DNA from: Candidatus Omnitrophota bacterium
GTDB taxonomy: Bacteria > Omnitrophota > Gorgyraeia > Gygaellales > Profunditerraquicolaceae
Reading direction: 5' to 3'
DNA length: 9,356 bases
NCBI GenBank assembly: GCA_026387485.1
Contig: JAPLLQ010000030.1
Location: 1 to 9,356 of the forward strand
Shown in pieces: positions 1-6,943 of this stretch; position 1 is the stretch's first letter; each line of letters begins with the position of its first letter. A program made the position numbers and the translations under genes. Under the pieces are notes generated by a model that saw nothing but the letters and a program-made list of their open reading frames with translations, had not been told where the DNA came from and did not search any database.

Positions 1-2285
1 CCAGCACAGTTTTACAAAAGTTGGGGCTTTCTTTAGAGAATATCCGGATTGAGGTAGAAAAATTAGTTCAGCCGGGCCCGACTACTCAAATCATCGGTGA
101 TATACCTTTTACTCCCCGGTCAAAAAAGGCATTAGAGCTGGCTGCTGAGGAGGCGCGGGCATTAGGCCATAATTATATCGGGACCGAGCATCTTCTTTTA
201 GGCCTTATTCGCGAAGGAGAGGGGATAGCTTCACAGGTGTTATTAAATTTAGGTTTGGATTTAAATACTGTGCGTAGTGAAGTTATGGAATTATTAGGTT
301 CAGCTTTACCGGGACAAAGTGGATTGGGGCAGCAGGCCAAGAGTAAAACTCCGGCCTTAGATGCCTTTGGCCGCGACTTGACTGCCTTGGCAAAAGAGAA
401 TAAACTTGATCCGGTAATTAACCGTGAGCAGGAAATTGAACGGGTGATTCAGATATTAAGCCGGCGGACTAAAAATAATCCGGTTTTGTTAGGTGAGGCA
501 GGGGTAGGAAAAACCGCTATTGTTGAAGGTTTATCTCAGGCGATTATTGCCGGGAATGTCCCGGAGATATTAAGAGGCAAGCGGATGATTAGTTTGGATT
601 TAGCGTTGATGGTCGCTGGCACAAAATACCGCGGCCAGTTTGAGGAAAGAATTAAAGCGGTGATGGAGGAGATCAAGCGTTCGCAGGATATTATTATTTT
701 TATCGATGAGTTACACACTCTAGTTGGCGCGGGCGCGGCAGAAGGGGCGATTGACGCTTCAAATATTTTAAAGCCGGCATTATCGCGGGGCGAGATGCAG
801 TGTATCGGTGCAACCACTATGGATGAATACCGCAAATACATTGAGAAGGACGCAGCATTGGAGCGTAGGTTCCAGACGATTATGGTTGAGCCGCCGACAG
901 TTGAGCAGACTATTGAGATGTTAAAGGGCTTGCGGGATAAATATGAAGCTCACCATCGGGTTACTTTTAATGACCAGGCTTTAGAGGCAGCGGCGAAACT
1001 ATCCGACCGCTATATTTCCGGAAGATTCCTGCCGGATAAGGCCATTGATTTAATTGATGAGGCAGGCTCGCGGGCCCGGCTTAATGTTTTGATTGTGCCT
1101 CAGGATATAAAAAAGCTGGAGGAGAAAGTTGAATCATTAAGGAAAGAAAAAGAATCATTTATTAAAAGCCAGGATTTTGAAAAAGCAGCATCTTTACGCG
1201 ATCAGGAGAGGGTGGCTCGTCAGGAATTAGAGCGGTTGAATAAAGAATGGTCTCAGGCCAAAGATAAGATGCGGCCGGAAGTGGGGGAAGAAGAGATCGC
1301 TAAGATTGTTGCTCAGTGGACAGGGATACCGATATTCAGGTTAGAAGAAAAAGAGAGCGAAAAATTATTAAAGATTGAAGAGGAGCTGCATAGGAGGGTA
1401 GTCGGGCAGGATGAACCGATTAGCGCGATTGCCCACGCAGTCAGGCGTTCGCGGGCCGGTATCAAGGATCCCAAAAGGCCGATCGGTTCGTTTATATTTT
1501 TAGGCCCAACAGGCGTAGGAAAGACTCTGCTTGCTCGGGCCCTGGCAGAATTTATGTTTGGGGATGAGGATGCTTTAGTCCAGTTGGATATGTCGGAATA
1601 TATGGAAAAATTTAATGTTTCCCGGCTTATCGGCGCGCCACCCGGATATGTAGGTTATGAAGATGGTGGGCAATTGACTGAGAGGATTAGGCGCAGGCCC
1701 TATGCGGTAATTCTTCTGGATGAGATTGAAAAAGCCCATCCGGATGTTTTTAATTTATTGCTCCAGGTTTTTGAGGAGGGCCGGCTCACCGATAGCTTTG
1801 CCAGGAAAGTGGATTTCCGTAATACCGTGATTATTATGACTTCTAATGTCGGGGCGGATTTAATCCGTAAGACCGGTTCACTCGGTTTTAAAACTCAGAA
1901 GGAAGAAGTCTCTTATCAGGAGATGAAGGATAAGCTCCTTGAGGAGGTCAAGCATACTTTTAAACCGGAGTTCCTAAACCGGATTGACGACATTATCGTC
2001 TTTAGGCAGCTGGTCAAGGAAGATTTGCAGCGCATCATTGATATTGAGATTGGTTTGGTCGCTGCCAGGTTGCGCGAACAAAATATTAATCTAGAGATTA
2101 CCGCAGAAGCTAAAGAGCTGCTTATTGAAAAAGGCTTTGATCCGGTATTCGGAGCCCGGCCTTTAAAAAGGACAATTCAGCGGTTCTTGGAGGATCCATT
2201 GGCCTCAGATATAATCTCCAAAAAATTTAAGGATGGTTCAAAAATCAGGATATCGCGTAAAAACGAAGAGTTAATTTTTGAATAA
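1..2285 (+). CDS. clpC: ATP-dependent Clp protease ATP-binding subunit ClpC (5' end outside window)
   Basis: AAA+ unfoldase of the HSP100/ClpC family, which feeds substrates to the ClpP peptidase in the cytoplasm. The frame is open from base 3 to the window edge, and the residues before the first TTG (21) already fit the end of the first Clp_N repeat, so the true start lies upstream and TTG 21 is not a start. Counting the codon at base 3 as residue 1 (760 residues visible): second Clp_N repeat about 28-95 (HNYIGTEHLLLGLIREGEG), first Walker A GEAGVGKT 164-171, Walker B acids D235/E236, UVR-type coiled segment about 373-410 (marks ClpC rather than ClpA/ClpB), second Walker A GPTGVGKT 501-508, Walker B D573/E574. 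LGF at 627-629 occupies the place of the VGF-type ClpP-docking tripeptide. The reading frame is intact to TAA. Upstream mcsA/mcsB, usual in this cluster, would lie outside the window. Confidence 0.97.
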   Translation, partial: STVLQKLGLSLENIRIEVEKLVQPGPTTQIIGDIPFTPRSKKALELAAEEARALGHNYIGTEHLLLGLIREGEGIASQVLLNLGLDLNTVRSEVMELLGSALPGQSGLGQQAKSKTPALDAFGRDLTALAKENKLDPVINREQEIERVIQILSRRTKNNPVLLGEAGVGKTAIVEGLSQAIIAGNVPEILRGKRMISLDLALMVAGTKYRGQFEERIKAVMEEIKRSQDIIIFIDELHTLVGAGAAEGAIDASNILKPALSRGEMQCIGATTMDEYRKYIEKDAALERRFQTIMVEPPTVEQTIEMLKGLRDKYEAHHRVTFNDQALEAAAKLSDRYISGRFLPDKAIDLIDEAGSRARLNVLIVPQDIKKLEEKVESLRKEKESFIKSQDFEKAASLRDQERVARQELERLNKEWSQAKDKMRPEVGEEEIAKIVAQWTGIPIFRLEEKESEKLLKIEEELHRRVVGQDEPISAIAHAVRRSRAGIKDPKRPIGSFIFLGPTGVGKTLLARALAEFMFGDEDALVQLDMSEYMEKFNVSRLIGAPPGYVGYEDGGQLTERIRRRPYAVILLDEIEKAHPDVFNLLLQVFEEGRLTDSFARKVDFRNTVIIMTSNVGADLIRKTGSLGFKTQKEEVSYQEMKDKLLEEVKHTFKPEFLNRIDDIIVFRQLVKEDLQRIIDIEIGLVAARLREQNINLEITAEAKELLIEKGFDPVFGARPLKRTIQRFLEDPLASDIISKKFKDGSKIRISRKNEELIFE

Positions 2286-2294
2286 TGAGGGCCT

Positions 2295-3092
2295 ATGTTT
2301 AAAGTAATGATTGATGAGTTTTTTATCGTTATCGGACGTAATGTCATGGCTTCCTTATATTTTTTGGGAGGCCTGAGTAACTTAGCACTTAAAACCATCT
2401 ACTTTACTTTTGTTCCGCCTTTTAATAAGGGGCGTTTCCTTGACCAGGCTAGAAAAGCCGGTTCTGATAGCCTTCCGATAGTTTCTCTGATCGCCCTATT
2501 TATCGGTTTCATCTTTGCTTTGCAGACCGCTTATTTTATGCAGCGCATCGGCTCGGAAATTTATATAGCGAGCTTAGTCGCACTCTCCATTGTCCGGGAA
2601 TTAGGCCCGGTAATTACCGCCCTGGTGGTAGCCGGCAGGGTAGGTGCTTCGATTACCGCGGAACTAGGGTCAATGCAGGTGACCGAACAGATAGATGCTT
2701 TGGAAACCTTAGCTACTAATCCGATAAAATACCTGGTTGTCCCGCGTTTTTTGGCTTTAACTCTGATGCTGCCTTTATTGACATTATATGCTGATGCTAT
2801 CGGCATCTTGGGTAGTTACATTATCTGTGTATTTAAACTTGGAATATCATCAGGTATGTATTTACGTGTTACTGCCGAAGCGCTGTTATATAAAGATTTA
2901 TTTACCGGTTTATTTAAAACTGTATTCTTCGGGATGATTATCTCCCTCGTCAGTTGTTACGAAGGTTTTAATGTCCAGGGCGGGGCAGAGGGGGTAGGGC
3001 ATGCCACTACCCGTTCGGTAGTTTTTTCTTTTATTATGATCATTGTCGCAGACTGTTTCTTCACAGCCATATTTTACTTTATCTTTCCTTAA
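2295..3092 (+). CDS. mlaE: MlaE-family ABC lipid transporter permease
   Basis: Inner-membrane permease of an MCE/Mla-type phospholipid transporter, 265 residues, the usual family length. Family hallmarks are in order: RELGPV 101-106, AGRVGASITAELGSM 113-127, EQIDAL 131-136, YLVVPR 146-151, and GFNVQGGAEGVG 224-235. Several long hydrophobic segments (about 60-80, 95-115, 150-180, 205-222, 243-264) fit a polytopic membrane protein. ATG 2295 is chosen because it is 9 bases after the clpC stop with a GAGGG just upstream (2287-2291, tight spacing). Later methionines at residues 5 and 18 are possible alternatives. It is followed after 4 bases by the ATPase gene and then the MCE gene, giving order E-F-D rather than the F-E-D of E. 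coli. No mlaC, mlaB or mlaA is present here, so the complete pathway must be completed elsewhere or differ. Confidence 0.95.
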   Translation: MFKVMIDEFFIVIGRNVMASLYFLGGLSNLALKTIYFTFVPPFNKGRFLDQARKAGSDSLPIVSLIALFIGFIFALQTAYFMQRIGSEIYIASLVALSIVRELGPVITALVVAGRVGASITAELGSMQVTEQIDALETLATNPIKYLVVPRFLALTLMLPLLTLYADAIGILGSYIICVFKLGISSGMYLRVTAEALLYKDLFTGLFKTVFFGMIISLVSCYEGFNVQGGAEGVGHATTRSVVFSFIMIIVADCFFTAIFYFIFP

Positions 3093-3096
3093 AAAA

Positions 3097-3333
3097 ATGA
3101 TTGAGATATCGGATTTACACAAGTCACTTATCGGAAATAAAGTTTTAAAGGGGGTAAACCTTAAGATAAATACCGGCTCGACCTGTGTAATCATCGGCCG
3201 CTCCGGTTGCGGCAAGTCAGTCTTGCTTAAGCATATTGTGGGAATTTTAAAGGGCGACCAGGGTAAGGTTTTGATAGACGGACAGGATGTAGGCGCTCTT
3301 AATGAAGGAGACTTGGATGTTTTACGGCTATGA
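3097..3333 (+). CDS. mlaF: MlaF-type ABC ATPase, N-terminal fragment (frame broken)
   Basis: First 78 residues of the ATPase subunit that should power the MlaE permease. It contains the N-terminal beta strands and a perfect Walker A, GRSGCGKS at 34-41, then the strand ending DGQDVGALNEGDLDVLR, and stops at TGA 3331-3333. ATG 3097 is chosen because the protein then begins at the normal family N-terminus, 4 bases after the mlaE stop; the earlier TTG at 3043 would add 18 residues coded inside mlaE. Intact MlaF proteins continue with the Q-loop stretch (pattern like RRFGMLFQxxALFDS). That stretch is missing here, and the homology resumes in another frame at 3330. On its own this piece cannot be a working ATPase: it lacks Q-loop, signature, Walker B and H-loop. 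Confidence 0.88.
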   Translation: MIEISDLHKSLIGNKVLKGVNLKINTGSTCVIIGRSGCGKSVLLKHIVGILKGDQGKVLIDGQDVGALNEGDLDVLRL

Positions 3334-3836
3334 GCGTGGGTGAGAATGTAGGTTTTGGTTTGATTGAGCATGGTCATATCCCACATAAAGAACTATTGAA
3401 TAGGATAGAGGAGTCTTTATCTTTGGTGGCCTTAAGTGGCATAGAGCATCTGATGCCTTCGGAATTAAGCGGGGGAATGAAGAAACGCGTGGCACTAGCC
3501 CGGGCAATTTGTATTAAACCGCAGATTATTCTTTATGATGAGCCGACAACCGGAGTTGATCCGATTACTGCCGATAGTATTAATGAATTAATTAGAAGCA
3601 TGCATGATAAATTGAAGATTACTTCCATTGTAGTTACTCATGACATGAAGAGCGCTTATCATGTGGCTGATAGGATTGCCATGCTCTATCAGGGTAAAAT
3701 CATTGCTGAGGGCTTATCTAAGGAGATCCAAAATACCAGGCATCCTGTAGTGCATCAATTTATTAATGGTTTGGCCCATGGCCCGATAACCGAAAATTTG
3801 AAAAACTCAGAAAATTTAGATAAAGCGGAGGCTTAA
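3330..3836 (+). CDS. mlaF: MlaF-type ABC ATPase, C-terminal fragment (frame broken)
   Basis: The remaining 168 residues of the same ATPase. It starts at ATG 3330, which overlaps the stop of the N-terminal piece as ATGA. It opens directly with SVGENVGFGL, the segment that normally follows the Q-loop, then has the ABC signature LSGGM 46-50, Walker B IILYDEP 66-72 and H-loop histidine H104. There is no Walker A. The two pieces plus about 15 absent residues add up to about 261, the usual MlaF length. No other damage is visible, so the lesion is recent, an assembly error, or the pieces are still made. The ATGA overlap would allow coupled re-initiation, but the nearest Shine-Dalgarno-like sequence (GAAGGAG 3304-3310) is about 19 bases away, too far to serve this ATG well. 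The gene precedes mlaD by 1 base. Confidence 0.88.
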   Translation: MSVGENVGFGLIEHGHIPHKELLNRIEESLSLVALSGIEHLMPSELSGGMKKRVALARAICIKPQIILYDEPTTGVDPITADSINELIRSMHDKLKITSIVVTHDMKSAYHVADRIAMLYQGKIIAEGLSKEIQNTRHPVVHQFINGLAHGPITENLKNSENLDKAEA

Positions 3837-3837
3837 T

Positions 3838-4452
3838 ATGATATTTGGTAAAACCAAGACAGAATTAAAGGTGGGAGTTTTTGTTTTTATCGGTATGATT
3901 ATCCTAGCTGTTTTTATTTTATCTCTTGGTAAAGTCAAGACCTGGGCTTCGGGTTACCAGGTTAATTTTATCTTTAATTTTGTCAACGGCGTTAAGAATG
4001 GCGCGCCGGTAAGGTTTGCCGGAGTTGATGTCGGAGAGGTAAAATTAATTAGATTTTACTTTGATGATAAAGAATCCAAAACCAAGGTTCGCTTAAGCTG
4101 TAGGGTGAATAATAGCGTTAAAATACCCGTGGATTCCACTATTTGGGTTAACACCTTAGGTTTGTTAGGAGAGAAATACGTTGAGATTATGCCGGGCAAG
4201 GATTATAACAACTGCCTGCTTGCGAATCAGGATTTAATCGGCGACGATCCTATGCCGATGAATGAAGTTATGAAATTCGCCAAAAATATTGCTTCTAATC
4301 TTGATCTGGGGGTATCAAAGGTAGTCCACAAGGAGGGTACGGTTGGTAAGCTACTTTATGATGATAAAGTCTATAACGAATTAGACGCTTTGGTTACAGA
4401 TTTACGCAAAAACCCCTGGAAATTATTCTGGAAAACTAAGGAAAAAAAATAA
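3838..4452 (+). CDS. mlaD: MlaD-family MCE-domain lipid transport protein
   Basis: Periplasm-facing substrate-binding subunit of an MCE transporter, 204 residues. It has a short cytoplasmic N-terminus, one transmembrane anchor at about 12-30, an MCE domain at about 39-119 (GVKNGAPVRFAGVDVGEV, then LGLLGEKYVEI 108-117), and a C-terminal tail with GTVGKLLYDD 167-176, a pattern often seen after MCE domains. The tail ends in a basic segment, KNPWKLFWKTKEKK. It resembles single-MCE MlaD proteins that form hexamer rings on the MlaFE complex; the organism's cargo cannot be read from sequence. ATG 3838 follows a GCGGAGG at 3825-3831 with good spacing and lies 1 base after the mlaF stop, so the three transporter genes are surely cotranscribed. 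Confidence 0.93.
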   Translation: MIFGKTKTELKVGVFVFIGMIILAVFILSLGKVKTWASGYQVNFIFNFVNGVKNGAPVRFAGVDVGEVKLIRFYFDDKESKTKVRLSCRVNNSVKIPVDSTIWVNTLGLLGEKYVEIMPGKDYNNCLLANQDLIGDDPMPMNEVMKFAKNIASNLDLGVSKVVHKEGTVGKLLYDDKVYNELDALVTDLRKNPWKLFWKTKEKK

Positions 4453-4454
4453 TT

Positions 4455-4475
4455 TAGTAACTAGTAACTCGTAAT
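4455..4475 (+). repeat. Heptanucleotide tandem repeat reaching into the radA start codon
   Basis: Two exact copies of TAGTAAC (4455-4461, 4462-4468) are followed by a degenerate third copy TCGTAAT (4469-4475), which supplies the first two bases of the radA ATG (4474-4476). It fills nearly all of the 21-base mlaD-radA gap, in the place where a Shine-Dalgarno would be expected. No Shine-Dalgarno is visible. Confidence 0.6.
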
Positions 4476-5877
4476 GAAAATAAAAACAGTATTTAGTTGT
4501 CAGAGCTGCGGGTATCAATCGCCTAAATGGCTGGGAAGGTGCCCGGATTGTAATAAGTGGAATTCATTTGTTGAGGAGGATTACTCTAGCTCTAGCATAA
4601 AAGGCAAAGAACGCTCTTGCTTATATAAGGATGAACCGGTTCTTTTAAAAGATGTGGAGGTAGAGGAGGATGGCCGCCTTAAAACCGGGATTATAGAATT
4701 AGACCGGGTTTTAGGCGGTGGTATAGTCAAGGGTTCGGTAGTTTTAATCGGCGGAGATCCGGGAGTCGGAAAATCAACTATTTCATTGCAAGTCTCTGCC
4801 CAGTTAACTAGCCAAGGTATCACGGTTCTTTATGTTAGCGGTGAAGAGTCAGTTGCCCAGACAAAATTAAGGGCCAAACGTTTAGGTTCCCATGAGTCAA
4901 GCCATCTTTATATCGTTAACCAGACCGATCTTTCTTTAATCGTTGAATACATTAAAAAACTTAAGCCCAAGGTTGTTATCATTGATTCAATTCAAGTGGT
5001 TTTTGATCCGGGGATAAGCTCTTCTTCCGGCAGTGTCAGCCAGGTAAGAGAGTGCGCCGGGATACTTACCCAGTTAGCCAAAACTAGCGGAACATCTATT
5101 TTTATTATCGGCCATGTGACAAAAGAGGGGACACTCGCCGGGCCGCGGGTCCTAGAGCATATCGTCGATACCGTGCTTTATTTTGAAGGCGACAGGTTTT
5201 CCATATACCGGATATTACGCGCGGTAAAAAACAGGTTCGGTTCAACTAATGAAATCGGCGTTTTTGAAATGGGTACTGGTGGTTTAAATGAAGTTAAAAA
5301 TCCCTCGGAGATTTTTTTATCAGAAAGGCCGCATGATGTATCCGGTTCAGTAGTTACTTCTATACTAGAGGGAACACGTCCGCTTTTGGTAGAGATACAG
5401 TCATTGGTTTCCCGGTCGAGTTTTGGTTATGCTCGCAGGCGCTCCCAGGGGTTCGATTATAACCGCTTAAGTTTGTTAGTTGCGGTATTAGAGAAGAGGA
5501 TAGGTTTGGCCCTTGAGGCTGAGGATATTTTTGTAAATGTCGCCGGAGGGATAAAGATTGAAGACCCGGCAGCAGACTTAGCAGTTGCGGTAGCAGTTGC
5601 CTCTGCCTTTCGTGAGCAACTGGTAATACCTCAGGCAGTAGTTTTAGGCGAAGTGGGTTTGGCTGGCGAGATACGCAGTATATCGCAGGCAGCTTTACGC
5701 ATTAATGAAGCTGAAAAGTTAGGTTTTAAGCATTGTATACTACCGAGAAACAATTACCGCAATCTTAAAGATCATAAAGGCGATATTGAATTAATTCCGG
5801 TTGCCACCTTAAAAGAAGGATTGGATATTGTATTGGGCTTTTCCTCAAAGGATGGAAAAGCCTATTCTTCCGGATAG
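4474..5877 (+). CDS. radA: DNA repair protein RadA (Sms)
   Basis: RecA-like DNA helicase that promotes branch migration in homologous recombination and repair, 467 residues, the usual length. Visible parts: an N-terminal four-cysteine zinc finger (C9, C12, C23, C26), Walker A GGDPGVGKS 93-101, Walker B VVIIDS 167-172, the RadA-specific KNRFG motif 252-256, and a C-terminal Lon-protease-like domain from about 290. That domain contains GGIKIEDPAADLAVA 358-372 and GEVGLAGEIR 392-401 and is non-proteolytic in this family. ATG 4474 is chosen because the zinc finger begins 8 residues later, as usual; there is no recognisable ribosome binding site. In Bacillus radA also follows clpC; here three lipid-transport genes separate them, and no disA follows. 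Confidence 0.97.
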   Translation: MKIKTVFSCQSCGYQSPKWLGRCPDCNKWNSFVEEDYSSSSIKGKERSCLYKDEPVLLKDVEVEEDGRLKTGIIELDRVLGGGIVKGSVVLIGGDPGVGKSTISLQVSAQLTSQGITVLYVSGEESVAQTKLRAKRLGSHESSHLYIVNQTDLSLIVEYIKKLKPKVVIIDSIQVVFDPGISSSSGSVSQVRECAGILTQLAKTSGTSIFIIGHVTKEGTLAGPRVLEHIVDTVLYFEGDRFSIYRILRAVKNRFGSTNEIGVFEMGTGGLNEVKNPSEIFLSERPHDVSGSVVTSILEGTRPLLVEIQSLVSRSSFGYARRRSQGFDYNRLSLLVAVLEKRIGLALEAEDIFVNVAGGIKIEDPAADLAVAVAVASAFREQLVIPQAVVLGEVGLAGEIRSISQAALRINEAEKLGFKHCILPRNNYRNLKDHKGDIELIPVATLKEGLDIVLGFSSKDGKAYSSG

Positions 5878-5974
5878 CACTCGGCCTTATCGGATAGGCC
5901 GGTAACGCAGAAAGCGGACACTCGCCCATCAAATTGGGCGAGGTGTGTGCACTTGCTGTGCAAGGAGGTAGATA
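5878..5974 (+). promoter_or_regulatory. Hairpin-rich leader before the PIN/TRAM gene
   Basis: This is the longest gap in the window. Three stem-loops can be drawn. Hairpin 1 pairs CGGCCT 5882-5887 with AGGCCG 5896-5901. Hairpin 2 pairs CTCGCCCA 5921-5928 with TGGGCGAG 5935-5942, an 8-bp perfect stem with a 6-base loop; it can lengthen to 11 bp (5918-5946) by pairing ACAC with GTGT around one bulged G. Hairpin 3 has two mutually exclusive forms: CTTGC 5952-5956 with GCAAG 5960-5964, or TGCAC 5948-5952 with GTGCA 5958-5962. Both cover the first bases of the Shine-Dalgarno. No U-tract follows the strongest stem, so it is not a standard intrinsic terminator. I recognise no known riboswitch class. 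A structured leader or processing site is inferred. Confidence 0.5.
5962..5969 (+). promoter_or_regulatory. Strong Shine-Dalgarno of the PIN/TRAM gene
   Basis: AAGGAGGT is an 8-base perfect anti-16S match, 5 bases before ATG 5975. It is one of the two clearest ribosome binding sites in the window and fixes this start. Its first bases can be paired in either version of the adjacent small hairpin. Confidence 0.8.
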
Positions 5975-6940
5975 ATGAATTTATTATTAGCGCGTATCTT
6001 ATTTTTTGTTGGTAGCATGATTGTCGGTTATCAGGCAGGGGATATGGTTGGTATTGCTGTCGGAGGCGGGGCTGCTTTAGTAATGATAGTCATTGAAATT
6101 GGCTTACGTAAAGTTTCGGTAAGCGGGCTTTCTAGCGCGGTATTCGGGCTTATTTTAGGTTTGATTATGGCTAAGTTAGTCGGGGATGCCTTTAGCCTTG
6201 CTCCCCTTGCCGCCAGTACATTATCAACTATCAGGGTTACCTTGACTTTGGTTTTTTGCTATTTAGGTATGGTCATGGCTTTGCGCGGTAAGGACGAGTT
6301 TAATATTATTATACCTTATGTGCGTTTACGCCGGCAGGATCAGGCTGAAGAGATTACGATTGTAGATACTAGCGTGATTATTGACGGGAGGATTGTAGAT
6401 ATCTGTAAAACTAAGTTTCTCGGAGGAAAAGTAATCATCCCCAAGTTTGTCTTAAGAGAATTGCAGCAGATCGCCGATTCCACTGATCCGATTAAGCGTC
6501 AAAGGGGCAGAAGAGGGTTAGAGATTTTACATACAGTGCAAAAAGAATCGGGTTTGGATATAACCATATCCGAAGAGGATTTCGCGGAGACCACGGAAGT
6601 AGACGCAAAGTTAGTCAAATTAGCCAAGTTGTTAGAGGCTAAGATACTGACTGTAGATTTTAACCTTAACCAGGTGGCCACTATTCAGGGGATTAAAGTT
6701 TTAAATATAAATGAGCTCGCCAATGCTTTAAAACCGTTAGTTTTCCCGGGAGAACAAATGCAGATTAAGCTGATCAAAGAAGGCAAGGAGCATAATCAGG
6801 CGATAGGCTATCTTGATGACGGGACAATGGTAGTTGTAGAAGATGCCCGTAGATTACTCGGGCAAGAGGTAAAAGTTGCGGTAACTTCTGTACTTCAGAC
6901 TCAGGCGGGCAGGATGATTTTTACCAAGATAGAGCGGTAA
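5975..6940 (+). CDS. PIN/TRAM domain membrane protein, YacL family
   Basis: 321-residue protein with an N-terminal membrane region of about four hydrophobic segments (roughly 4-20, 24-43, 52-70, 84-103). A cytoplasmic PIN nuclease-fold domain from about 127 begins ITIVDTSVIIDGRI, with the expected acidic residues D131, E162, D210 and D228. A TRAM (predicted RNA-binding) domain spans about 258-321. This architecture is the PilT/PIN-TRAM family that includes Bacillus YacL, whose cellular role is poorly defined; the complete acidic set suggests a metal-dependent nuclease, which is inference. It sits between radA and ispD exactly as yacL does in Firmicutes, but without disA. It has the strongest ribosome binding site and the only long leader of the window, so it may be expressed or controlled separately. 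Confidence 0.92.
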   Translation: MNLLLARILFFVGSMIVGYQAGDMVGIAVGGGAALVMIVIEIGLRKVSVSGLSSAVFGLILGLIMAKLVGDAFSLAPLAASTLSTIRVTLTLVFCYLGMVMALRGKDEFNIIIPYVRLRRQDQAEEITIVDTSVIIDGRIVDICKTKFLGGKVIIPKFVLRELQQIADSTDPIKRQRGRRGLEILHTVQKESGLDITISEEDFAETTEVDAKLVKLAKLLEAKILTVDFNLNQVATIQGIKVLNINELANALKPLVFPGEQMQIKLIKEGKEHNQAIGYLDDGTMVVVEDARRLLGQEVKVAVTSVLQTQAGRMIFTKIER

Positions 6941-6943
6941 TGT

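Noticed and set aside
21..23. TTG at 21 as the start of clpC
   Set aside because: The frame is open upstream to the window edge and the preceding residues fit the first Clp_N repeat, so the gene is cut by the window.
3043..3096. TTG 3043 as the mlaF start
   Set aside because: It would add 18 residues encoded within mlaE; the family N-terminus begins at ATG 3097.
3317..3343. Tiny frame MFYGYERG at ATG 3317, 6 bases after GAAGGAG, considered as a coupling peptide for the second mlaF piece
   Set aside because: It is eight codons across the deletion scar and is best explained as chance; the GAAGGAG belongs to codons of the ATPase (NEGD).
2910..3386. Open frame of 158 codons on the minus strand across the mlaE-mlaF junction
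   Set aside because: It is antisense to conserved mlaE and mlaF sequence, its protein resembles nothing I recognise, and it has no supporting context; a shadow frame.
5921..5946. Rho-independent terminator after radA
   Set aside because: The stem is strong, but it is followed by GTGTGTGC rather than a run of T, and a co-directional gene with a strong ribosome site follows at once.
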